Assembly (NCBI GenBank): GCA_022566435.1
Contig: JADFIX010000062.1
Span: 1-10,098 of the forward strand
Reading direction: 5' to 3'
Source of the DNA: Planctomycetota bacterium
Lineage (GTDB): Bacteria; Planctomycetota; Phycisphaerae; UBA1845
DNA: 10,098 bases
Below are positions 1 through 7,102 of this stretch, piece by piece (the stretch's first letter is position 1; each line of letters opens with the position of its first letter). A model generated the notes under the pieces. The model did not search any database, had not been told where the DNA came from, and saw nothing but the letters and a program-made list of their open reading frames with translations. The position numbers were made by a program, and so were the translations under genes.

Positions 1-209
1 TTCACATCCCGCGTCCACCGCCCCGGCCCGGGAGCCACCTCCAACGTCCGCCCCGGCCCCTCCGCCCGCATCACCCGATCCACCGCTGCCACCTGCCGCT
101 CATGCAGCATCCCCATCAACTCGTTCGCAAAGCGCTTCGCAACATACCGCTCCGCGACGGCGCGGTCCTGGTACGACTCCTGAATTTCGAGTTCGGTGGC
201 TAGCGGCAT
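1..209 (-). CDS. SAM-dependent methyltransferase, N-terminal part (runs off left edge)
   Basis: This is an open reading frame on the minus strand, from an ATG at 209-207 to the window edge, with no stop in 69 codons. The N-terminus begins MPLATELEIQESYQDRAVAE and is followed by a helical stretch. Near residues 57-65 it carries LEVAPGPGRWT, which matches motif I (the SAM-binding E/D-x-G-x-G-x-G type loop) of class I methyltransferases. The substrate cannot be told because the C-terminal part is missing. It starts 61 bp downstream of the kdsD stop on the same strand, so it may belong to the same transcript and modify a cell-envelope sugar or lipid; that role is inference from position only. No good Shine-Dalgarno sequence precedes the ATG. 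An AT-rich perfect dyad lies between it and kdsD. The reading frame and motif are directly visible; the family call is fairly safe. Confidence 0.75.
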   Translation of the reverse strand, partial: MPLATELEIQESYQDRAVAERYVAKRFANELMGMLHERQVAAVDRVMRAEGPGRTLEVAPGPGRWTRDV

Positions 210-226
210 CTGTGGCTCAAAACAAT

Positions 227-245
227 CTGAAAATGTTATTTTCAG
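227..245. repeat. Perfect 8-bp inverted repeat between kdsD and the methyltransferase gene
   Basis: The arms are CTGAAAAT (227-234) and ATTTTCAG (238-245) with a 3-nt loop, in an otherwise GC-rich region. On the minus strand the dyad is followed by a T-rich stretch (ATTGTTTTG). It could therefore be a weak intrinsic terminator or attenuator after kdsD, or an operator just upstream of the methyltransferase start at 209. The stem is AT-rich, which makes a strong terminator unlikely. Confidence 0.4.
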
Positions 246-270
246 GAGACAATTCGAGTCCCCATTCGGT

Positions 271-1239
271 TCAAAACATCGAGACGTCTTTCAGGCACAG
301 CAACCCGACAACACAGCCGCTGCTTCTGTCGACAACCGGGAGATCTTCCGTTTTCGTCTGCGCGAAGAGGTTCATCGCCTCGGCCAACGTCGCGTCCGAG
401 GATATCGAATGGCAGGGATGGCTCGAAAACTGCAACACGTCCCGTTCCAGAACACTGCCTCCCTGCAGCAACGCGCGCCGAAGGTCTCCATCTGTGAAAA
501 TTCCACACAGCGTTCCGTCTTCGTTCGCGAGAACGGCTGCCCCGGTCTTTGCTTTGCTGACCATCTCGACGACTTCACGCACCGGCATGGATTGCGACAC
601 AAGAACCATCCGGTCCTCGGTTCGCATCGCCGATTCGACACGGCGGAACTTCAGGCCCAATGAACCGGCCGGATGATTGCGCGCGAAATCCTCTTCGCGA
701 AAACCGTTGTGTCGCGCCACCGTGAGCGCCAACGCGTCCCCAATTGCCAGCATGACTGTCGTCGAAGATGATGGAGCCAAGCCAAGATAGCACGCTTCCT
801 CAACATCACCTGTTGTGACACTCACCGCGGTGATGCCCGCCAGGCTGCTTTGCTGGCTGCGCGTGACCGCAATCATCTCGCATCCCAGTTCATCGAGTTG
901 CAGGGCAAGCCGAATCACTTCAATCGTCTCGCCCGAGTACGAAAACAGGAGAGCGGCGTCGTCACGTCGCACAAATCCCACGTCGCCGTGCAAGCCTTCG
1001 ACCGGGTGAATGTAGGTCGCCGCCGTCCCCGTCGAACACAACGTGGCAGCAACTTTGCGCGCGATCAGTCCCGCCTTGCCCACACCGCTGACGACCACGC
1101 GCCGGGAACCGCCGTTGCCGCAACCCGCAAGGATGCGGCAGGCGTGCTCGACCGATCCCTGCTGCGGAATCAGCCGTTCGCAACTCGCCTGCAACGCCGA
1201 CCGTTCCTGCTCCATCATCTGATGGAAACACCGGAACAT
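271..1239 (-). CDS. kdsD: D-arabinose 5-phosphate isomerase (KpsF/GutQ family)
   Basis: KdsD interconverts D-ribulose 5-phosphate and D-arabinose 5-phosphate in the cytoplasm, the first step of Kdo synthesis for LPS. The 322-aa product has an N-terminal SIS sugar-isomerase domain (about 45-185) and two CBS domains (about 205-322), the usual layout and length (E. coli 328 aa). Visible family blocks are SGVGKAG, YIHPVEGLHGDVG, SYSGET, LGLAPSSSTT, NHPAGSLG and GIFTDGDLRRAL. Residues matching the E. coli active-site set are all present: K55, E104, E148 and H189. The frame stays open upstream to 1350, but that would overlap kdsB by about 98 bp. The ATG at 1239 lies 13 bp after the kdsB stop and gives the family length, so I prefer it. 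No clear Shine-Dalgarno is seen. The gene sits in a Kdo operon with kdsB, whose 5' half and promoter are lost at about 1590. Confidence 0.93.
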   Translation of the reverse strand: MFRCFHQMMEQERSALQASCERLIPQQGSVEHACRILAGCGNGGSRRVVVSGVGKAGLIARKVAATLCSTGTAATYIHPVEGLHGDVGFVRRDDAALLFSYSGETIEVIRLALQLDELGCEMIAVTRSQQSSLAGITAVSVTTGDVEEACYLGLAPSSSTTVMLAIGDALALTVARHNGFREEDFARNHPAGSLGLKFRRVESAMRTEDRMVLVSQSMPVREVVEMVSKAKTGAAVLANEDGTLCGIFTDGDLRRALLQGGSVLERDVLQFSSHPCHSISSDATLAEAMNLFAQTKTEDLPVVDRSSGCVVGLLCLKDVSMF

Positions 1240-1252
1240 GCTCGCGGGCGTC

Positions 1253-1588
1253 TCATTTGCGCCCGGCATTCCGGCGTGCGACGAAGGCTCGGTAGTCGTC
1301 TTCAGTGTCGATACCTCGGACGTCGACATCGTAATTCTCCGGTATAACAACTTTGATCTTTGCCCCGGCCTGCAGAAAGCGAAGTTGTTCCAGGCACTCC
1401 GCTTCTTCCAGGGTGCTTTCAGGCAATTCGCCGTAACGTTTCAGGAATGCCCTCCGATAGGCGTACAGCCCCAAATGTCCCAAGGCCCGCGGCGACGGAC
1501 AGACGCCCCCCGGTCGCAAATGCGGAATCGCGGCCCGCGAAAAGTACATCGCATAGCCGGCGTGATCGGTCACCACCTTCACCCGATT
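1253..1588 (-). pseudogene. kdsB: 3-deoxy-manno-octulosonate cytidylyltransferase, C-terminal fragment
   Basis: KdsB activates Kdo with CTP to CMP-Kdo. Only about the last 110 of roughly 250 residues are here. Visible signatures are VKVVTDHAGYAMYFSR.AIP, HLGLYAYRRAFLKRY, LPESTLEEAECLEQLRFL and the C-terminal GIDTEDDY. Reading upstream on the minus strand, homology is still convincing at the residues NRVKVVTD (GTG at 1582 is an internal valine codon, not a likely start). It then dissolves, and an in-frame TAA follows at about 1632-1634. The N-terminal half, with the PARYxSTRLPGKPL and NVQGDEP motifs, is not found in any frame to the right. The gene is therefore truncated by a rearrangement or an assembly join at about 1586-1610, and this fragment should be inactive. 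It ends 13 bp before kdsD, as expected for an operon. Confidence 0.85.
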
Positions 1589-1598
1589 CGAGATTCGA
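1585..1598. repeat. 7-bp tandem duplication at the kdsB breakpoint
   Basis: GATTCGA occurs twice back to back (1585-1591 and 1592-1598), exactly where the kdsB homology on the minus strand ends and just before the plus-strand helical-protein frame becomes convincing. It may mark a short-homology recombination junction, or it may be chance. Confidence 0.5.
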
Positions 1599-1603
1599 TC
1601 CCT

Positions 1604-3265
1604 GTGAGTTGGCGTGAAAGATACGACTGCTTAGTTGCGCAGTTCGGAGAACCACAGCTATTCCGACCGACTTCGGCGTTCTCGTTTGGATGGCAGAGCC
1701 CATTGGAGGCTGCTCAAATCCAGTCGATGACAGTGGGCGATATCGTCAAATATCTGCAAACATGGACGGCGGGCTCGGACGATTACCTTGGCCCGTCGCG
1801 ACAGGGCCTCGCTGATACGCTTCAGAGATTCGTCACCGACGAACCTAAGCGGTTTGCGTTAGCAGCCGAAGAGCTCAGCGGGCTAGACGATATCTACGTC
1901 TGCGCCGTACTTAGCGGATTCCGTGATGCCATCAAGGGAAAGTGGCAATCTGAATGGTGGACACCTGTGATTCGGCTATGCTGCATACTGGTGGCCCAAA
2001 CAGCCGATGACGCTAAGAACGGTGACGATGAAGAACGGGCGGGACGATCACTTCGTCAATCAGTGGCTTCGTTTATTGGATTTGGATTGGAGCAACAGGA
2101 ATCGCAGATTCCGCTTGAACTGCGCGAGAGAGTTTGGTCCGCGCTGCTCCCGTTGACGAACGATCCTGATCCGACTCCAAAAAGCGAAGGCCCCCACACC
2201 GAAGGGAACCTAGACCCGATGACGCGATCATTGAATACGATCCGTGGAACCGCGATGCATTCGGTCATCAAGTACTCACTTTGGGTTCGCCGCAACGTTG
2301 ACGAAAAGGGCGAGAAGAAGTGTGCTTCGTTCGATGAAATGCCCGAGGTTCGTGTCGTGCTCAACGAACACCTCGAAAGCGATCCATCAACGGCCATTCG
2401 CTCTGTATATGGCCTGCGGTTCCCGTTGCTTTGCGCTCTCGACGACTCATGGGCCAAATCAAACGTGGATGCGATCTTTCCTATCGATCCTGTGCAAATC
2501 AACTTATGGGATGCCGCGTGGCAACCGTACATCGTCTCTAATGAGCCGTACGATGGCGTTTTTGAACTCCTTCGCAAGAAGTACGAGCGCGCGATCTTGG
2601 ATATCGAGCGAGAGGTTCCGTACAAGGTTGCTGGAAACGCGGATTCCAGAGAACAGCTTGCCGAGCACGTAATGCTCCTCTACGAACGAGGCGTGACGTC
2701 GTTCGATGATTCGCCGGACCTCATGGGTCTGTTTTTCAAAATAGCACCATCGGCCTTCAAGTATCACGCCCTCACGTTCGTTGGGCGGAGATTGAAAAAT
2801 GTAAACGGCAGAATTCCGAATGTAGTGGGCGAACGCCTCAAAAACCTTTGGGAACGCCGCGTCGATGCACTGAAGCACTTGCGGGATCATGCGGAAAGAT
2901 CGGAGATGAAGGCTTTCGGCTGGTGGTTCATCTGCGACAAGTTCGACCGCGAATGGTCCTTGGATCGTCTACGAGAATCGCTGGAGCTATGCAGATGGAC
3001 GGAACCGGATCATCTAGTAACGAAACATCTCGCTGCCGTTGTTGCCGATTTTCCAGACCACGCGGTTGCGTGCCTGTCAACGCTGATCGATGGTGATAAG
3101 AACGGGTGGGGTATCTCGTCATGGCATGAGCACGCTGAATCTATCCTGGACTCGGCGCTCGAAAGTGGAGTGGATAACGCCAGACTCAACGCTACGACCC
3201 TCATCAATCGTCTTTGTGCTCGGGGATTCCATGTGTACCGGGGCCTTCTCGATCATCGCCAGTAA
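1604..3265 (+). pseudogene. C-terminal ~550 residues of a large helical (STAND-like?) protein, N-terminus missing
   Basis: This is one uninterrupted frame of about 553 codons ending in TAA at 3265. The frame stays open back to 1238, but that upstream part is only the antisense of kdsB/kdsD. A GTG at 1604 is the first plausible codon; it has no ribosome binding site. The product is acidic, tryptophan-rich and apparently all alpha-helical, with no membrane segment. It starts at WRERYDCLVAQFGEP, then SPL...MTVGDIVKYLQTW, then PSRQGLADTLQRFV, then FALAAEELSGLDDIYVCAVL. It ends in LINRLCARGFHVYRGLLDH. From memory, this order of blocks is typical of the C-terminal helical half of large bacterial ATP-binding proteins, some of them STAND/NACHT-like and linked to phage defence. 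No P-loop is present because that half is missing. Codon use seems more relaxed than in the neighbours (CGA, GTT, AGA are frequent). The intact frame argues for a recent or artificial truncation. Function is unproven. Confidence 0.6.
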
Positions 3266-5022
3266 CTCTCACCGCGTCCTTGCCGTAATTCATGGGTCCG
3301 ATCGGCGGCGAGAGGGCCGAATCGCTCCTTCGTACCGTCCGGCCATTGAACGATGACCTCGTTAACATTCGTCGCGGCGCCGAGCCCCACGTGCACGCGC
3401 GGGTCGTTGCTTGAACAATACCCATAGCTCGGATAAAGAATCGCCCGCCGCACCGATCCTGCGACGGTCACCGTCAGCTCAGCGCCGATCGCGTTCGCGC
3501 CGTTGTCGTTCAGCAGTCGAAGTATGATCCAATGTCCCTTCTTTTTGACGACATTGCGCAACACGTAGGCGGGGCCGTCCTTGTTGACCACGACAATGTC
3601 CACGTCGCCGTCGTTGTCCAGATCGCCGAACGCCGCACCGCGACTGGCATGAACCAGTAAGTCTCCCGTGCCGCCGCGAGGCTTAACCTCCTGAAACTGC
3701 CCCGGACCCGTGCCGGCGAAGAGTTGATTCGGCTCGGCATACGGCGCCTTGGCATCCAAATAGGGCTCGGCCCGCATGACCCGCCCGTTGGCCACATAGA
3801 GATCAAGATTGCCGTCATGATCGAAATCGGCAAACCCGAGACCAAAGCCCGTGAAAAACCGACTCGGCGTGCCCAACCCCGTTGTCGGAGTCGCGTCCTC
3901 GAAAAACTCACCGTCGTTACGATAGAACGTGTTGGTCTCGCCGCGAAGGTGAGAGATGAAAAGATCGAGATCGCCGTCCGCGTCCGCGTCTAATGCCGCG
4001 ACGCCCATTCCGGCCTCCGCAATGCCGAACCCATTCATCGCGCAGCCGCGGACAAGGGCCTCGTCTTTGAATCGCCCTTCGCCCTGATTGATCCAGAGTC
4101 GGTTGTCCATAGCATCGTTGGCCACATAAATGTCGACACGCCCGTCTCGGTTGAAATCACCGCAGGCCACGCCCAGCCCGTTGCCGTTGGCTCGATCGAG
4201 ACCGGCCTGTCGCGTGACATCCTCAAACGTGCCGTCGCCCTCATTGCGATAGAGCGCGTCGACGGCCGGTGCGTTGTAGGTGCGCGGCGCGCAGTAGTCT
4301 CGCGATTGATCCAGCGCAAGACACGATCGCTCCAATGCCGGGGACCAATTCATGTAGTTCACAACGAAGAGATCGAGGTCGCCGTCGGCATCGTAATCCA
4401 CAAAAGCGGCGCTCGAACTCCACGCCGACTCTTCCAAACCCGCCGCAAAAGTCACATCCGTAAACGTGCCGTCACCGTTGTTGCGATAGAGTACGTTCGC
4501 CCCCCTATTGGTGACATAAAGGTCGGTGTCGCCGTCGTTGTCGAAATCGCCGCACGTGCAGCCCATCCCGTACCCCGTGTCCGCCACCCCGGTCTCCGCC
4601 GACACATCGACGAATTTTCCGCCGCCCGAATTCCGAAAGAGCTGATTGCCGATATGAAATTCCTCGCCGGCCGTATCGAAATCGCCGCCCTGGACGAAGT
4701 AGATATCCAGTCTGCCATCGCTGTCGTAATCCAAAAGGCAGACACCGCCCGCCACGGATTCCGGAAACAGATAGCGACCGTCGTGACCGGAATCGTGGTG
4801 GAAGTCGACGCCCCACGCCTCCGCGGTATCCTCGAACCAACCACGCAAGAGTGTTTCCTTATCGCCTTCGCCGGCGGTGGACTGCGGCTTGCACCCCATG
4901 AATACGGCCGGAACAATCAAACACCCCGCCATGACGGCAAGTCGAGTGCGTCTGAATCGCCGAACATACGTCGACCATCGGGCGGCGCAGGCGGGTCGAA
5001 GTTTTGTCATATTTCTTGCCAT
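3253..5022 (-). CDS. CRTAC/ASPIC-UnbV family FG-GAP repeat lipoprotein
   Basis: The 589-aa product probably forms an exported calcium-binding beta-propeller of unknown function. A basic N-terminus and hydrophobic stretch (about 28-43) lead to Cys44 in PAVFMGC, a non-ideal lipobox, so a lipid anchor is likely but not certain. Seven FG-GAP/VCBS Ca-binding loops of DxDxDGxxD type lie at about 98, 159, 209, 289, 345, 399 and 467 (for example DFDNDGDTDLYV, DYDADGDLDLFV). An ASPIC/UnbV domain follows at about 495-575, with HWIILRL, YGYCSSNDPRVHVGLG and VQWPDGTKERFGPL. This is the standard CRTAC architecture and length. The ATG at 5022 is 10 bp after the stop of the TPR lipoprotein gene, so the two are probably one transcript. 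A second ATG at 5010 is equally possible. Its 3' end overlaps the converging headless gene by 13 bp. Confidence 0.92.
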   Translation of the reverse strand: MARNMTKLRPACAARWSTYVRRFRRTRLAVMAGCLIVPAVFMGCKPQSTAGEGDKETLLRGWFEDTAEAWGVDFHHDSGHDGRYLFPESVAGGVCLLDYDSDGRLDIYFVQGGDFDTAGEEFHIGNQLFRNSGGGKFVDVSAETGVADTGYGMGCTCGDFDNDGDTDLYVTNRGANVLYRNNGDGTFTDVTFAAGLEESAWSSSAAFVDYDADGDLDLFVVNYMNWSPALERSCLALDQSRDYCAPRTYNAPAVDALYRNEGDGTFEDVTRQAGLDRANGNGLGVACGDFNRDGRVDIYVANDAMDNRLWINQGEGRFKDEALVRGCAMNGFGIAEAGMGVAALDADADGDLDLFISHLRGETNTFYRNDGEFFEDATPTTGLGTPSRFFTGFGLGFADFDHDGNLDLYVANGRVMRAEPYLDAKAPYAEPNQLFAGTGPGQFQEVKPRGGTGDLLVHASRGAAFGDLDNDGDVDIVVVNKDGPAYVLRNVVKKKGHWIILRLLNDNGANAIGAELTVTVAGSVRRAILYPSYGYCSSNDPRVHVGLGAATNVNEVIVQWPDGTKERFGPLAADRTHELRQGRGESYWR

Positions 5023-5032
5023 GCCCGGGCCT

Positions 5033-6439
5033 TTAGTCTCCCATCCGGGCGCGAAGCGCCTTCACGGTCTCGCGTATTTCCGCATTGTTCTCCCCATGAA
5101 ACGCGAGTTTTGCAAGCGCCGCCGCCGCCTCATCGCGGGCCCCTGAATAAATGCACGATTCGCAATAGCGCACCAGAGCCGAAATCATCTTCGGGTCCAA
5201 ATCAACCGCCGCCGCATATTGAACTTTCGCCGCAGCGAAGTCCTTCAATCCGAAATACGTATTCGCCAGCGCGATCCTGGCCGTCAGGTTTCGCGGATCG
5301 ATCTCGACTGATTTCGTATATGCCATAGCCGCGTCAGGTTCACGGCGAAGCCTTAACAAGACCTGCCCTCTCGTCAAATGGGCGTCGGCCGACTGCGGCG
5401 CCAGCTCGACGGACCGGTCGGCATACCTCAACGCCGCGTCGAAATCCTGCAGCTTGATCTCGCAGAGTGCGAGATTGGCGTAGGTGAACGAATCCGTGCG
5501 GTCCACCTGCTCGGCGCGACGCAGCAGCTCGAGGGCATCTCTCGGACGGTCCAGGCTTACGTAGGCGATGGCCAAGTTGTTGAGCCCATCCACGTTGTTC
5601 GGGTGCCTTGCGACAGTGGATTCGAGAATTCGCGCCGCCGCGACGACGTCACCGACGGCATGAAGGCCACGGGCCTTTTTCAGTTGCGCGGTCACGGTTT
5701 GCGCGTGGCGCCGCACACGAGGCGCCCATTCGTCTGGGAGATAGCGCACCCGTCCGTTAATCCCCAGGGCGAATTCACGCGCCGCCTCCTCTTTTCGACC
5801 TTGACGCCTATAGCTGCCGCCGAGCAGAAAGTGCGCCATCCGATCGGAAGAATCCATCTGAATCGCCCGTTCGAATAGTCCGGCGGCTTCGTCATGAGCA
5901 CCCGCCTGCATCTTCGCCGCCCCCAACCCGATATAACCCGCAGGTGCTTTGGGTAGAAGACGAATCACCCGCTGAAAGGCCGACGCCGCCTCATCCACGT
6001 CGCCGTTCTCCAGCAGCCGATGGCCAAGCCGATGCCACACGGGAGCGAGCTTCGGATGCGCTCGCGAAGTGCGCCGTAAGCTTTCGAGCGCCGCGTCATC
6101 CTGCCCGGTCCTCACGAGTGCCACCGCAAGGTGGTATTGGCAAAGGCCCTGACGCGGGGCCAGTGCCACCGCGTTTTCGAATGCGACGACCGCGGAGGGC
6201 CATAGCTCGTTCGCTTCGTAGACCAGTCCCAGTTCGGCATGGGCGCCACCATCACCCGGCGTTTTCCGAACGCGGTCGATGAACGGCTGCATGTAGGCAC
6301 GCAATTGAGGTTCGAGGGAGTCAAAGCCTTCCGGTATCGGTGGCCCCGGGGGCGGTGCCTTCTTGCAGCCGGGCAATGACAGACCGCAAGCACCAAAAAA
6401 AAACAGGAGTAACGCAATGACTGGCAGTCTCGAGTGCAT
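5033..6439 (-). CDS. TPR-repeat lipoprotein
   Basis: The 468-aa product starts at an ATG (6439) with a short basic n-region, a strong hydrophobic core (VIALLLFFFGACGL) and a clean lipobox LPGC with Cys25, followed by KKAPPPGPP. It is therefore expected to be a lipoprotein. The frame extends to a GTG at 6469, but the ATG places the signal peptide correctly. From about residue 50 to the end it is built of about ten tetratricopeptide repeats, with characteristic elements such as AHAELGLVYEANELWPSAV, GLNNLAIAYVSLDRPRDAL and ARIALANTYFGLKDFAAAK. TPRs form protein-binding superhelices. The adjacent CRTAC gene 10 bp downstream is a natural candidate partner. TPR plus CRTAC pairs are common in Planctomycetota, but their role is unknown to me. 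I see no enzymatic domain. Confidence 0.92.
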   Translation of the reverse strand: MHSRLPVIALLLFFFGACGLSLPGCKKAPPPGPPIPEGFDSLEPQLRAYMQPFIDRVRKTPGDGGAHAELGLVYEANELWPSAVVAFENAVALAPRQGLCQYHLAVALVRTGQDDAALESLRRTSRAHPKLAPVWHRLGHRLLENGDVDEAASAFQRVIRLLPKAPAGYIGLGAAKMQAGAHDEAAGLFERAIQMDSSDRMAHFLLGGSYRRQGRKEEAAREFALGINGRVRYLPDEWAPRVRRHAQTVTAQLKKARGLHAVGDVVAAARILESTVARHPNNVDGLNNLAIAYVSLDRPRDALELLRRAEQVDRTDSFTYANLALCEIKLQDFDAALRYADRSVELAPQSADAHLTRGQVLLRLRREPDAAMAYTKSVEIDPRNLTARIALANTYFGLKDFAAAKVQYAAAVDLDPKMISALVRYCESCIYSGARDEAAAALAKLAFHGENNAEIRETVKALRARMGD

Positions 6440-6732
6440 CGGAAGAAAAGAGTCCCGTTCGCAAGACACCGAAACGGCATCCTACCCCCAGATCGCGGTC
6501 CACACACGCGATGGTCAGCCCAAAAAACGTCGCCATGCCGCCGATACGATGGCCGATAGTGTCGAAGGGAATAAAACCCGTCAAGAACAGAATCTGTCGG
6601 CAGAGATCGTTATTGGCCACAAGACCGGGTTTTTCTTTGCGGGAAAAGTTGCCGCGGAGACCGGAAACGGGGGTTCTCGTTCGCGTCACCGAAGCGGGAT
6701 TTGTGGCTCTGCACGAAAAAAGGAGTAGTCTC

Positions 6733-7008
6733 GTGACAACACCGTGGAATTGGGTGCTCGTTGGTGGAACGATTCTAGCAGGTTGGGCTTCCTTCGCCCA
6801 TTCCTCGCGGGTATCGATAGTCCCGCATTCCGACGGCGGCACTTGCGCGCGGTCGTCGCAGGAAACGTCGGATTCGCATACTTCGATTCCGCCGTCCAGC
6901 CGGCTCTCGTCGTTAGAGATTTCCACGACGGCTTGGCCACTGCCCTCAGGAAAAAAACAGGCCTGGCCATTCGTCGCGGACAGCGATTCGGACTCCGACA
7001 GCGACTAG
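6733..7008 (+). CDS. Small secreted protein with C-terminal Ser-Asp repeat
   Basis: This is a 91-codon frame beginning with GTG at 6733, preceded by a good Shine-Dalgarno AGGAG (6721-6725, 7-nt spacing). The N-terminus MTTPWNWVLVGGTILAGWASFA looks like a Sec signal peptide, with cleavage near residue 22. The mature part is Ser/Thr/Pro-rich and low-complexity, with one cysteine. It ends in DSDSDSDSD (83-91) immediately before TAG. The serine and aspartate codons in this tail vary (AGC, TCG, TCC; GAC, GAT), as expected if the peptide rather than the DNA repeat is kept. The frame stays open upstream to 6511, but nothing there looks coding. It is divergent from the TPR gene. No family is recognised; an acidic Ca-binding tail is only a guess. 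A chance frame cannot be excluded. Confidence 0.5.
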   Translation: MTTPWNWVLVGGTILAGWASFAHSSRVSIVPHSDGGTCARSSQETSDSHTSIPPSSRLSSLEISTTAWPLPSGKKQAWPFVADSDSDSDSD

Positions 7009-7045
7009 TCACAATCCGGGGCAGTCATCGATATGCCATAATATT

Positions 7046-7065
7046 GTCACTTATCGTGACGATAA
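7046..7065. repeat. Two overlapping, mutually exclusive inverted repeats
   Basis: GTCAC (7046-7050) pairs with GTGAC (7056-7060), and TTATCG (7051-7056) pairs with CGATAA (7060-7065). The two stems share bases, so only one can form at a time. The site lies between the converging 6733 and 7103 genes. There is no T-run on either side, so a classic terminator is doubtful; a regulator site or a weak bidirectional hairpin is possible. Confidence 0.3.
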
Positions 7066-7102
7066 AGAAAAAGCCGTCAATCGTGAACGCGCGGATGCGA
7101 TA

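Noticed and set aside
1240..1350. Longer kdsD start (1350 or 1329)
   Set aside because: It would overlap kdsB by up to 98 bp and add 37 Ser/Thr-rich residues not typical of the family; ATG 1239 gives normal length and spacing.
1238..1600. N-terminal extension of the plus-strand 675-codon frame
   Set aside because: It lies antisense to well-supported kdsD and kdsB coding sequence; its residues have no protein-like pattern and the start has no ribosome binding site.
4306..5328. 340-codon plus-strand frame
   Set aside because: It runs antisense to the CRTAC and TPR genes; its apparent repeats (VAVGIVI, VAVVVEI) mirror the FG-GAP codon pattern.
6321..6926. 201-codon minus-strand frame
   Set aside because: Its 3' part overlaps the start of the TPR lipoprotein in another frame, and it shows no signal, domain or ribosome binding site.
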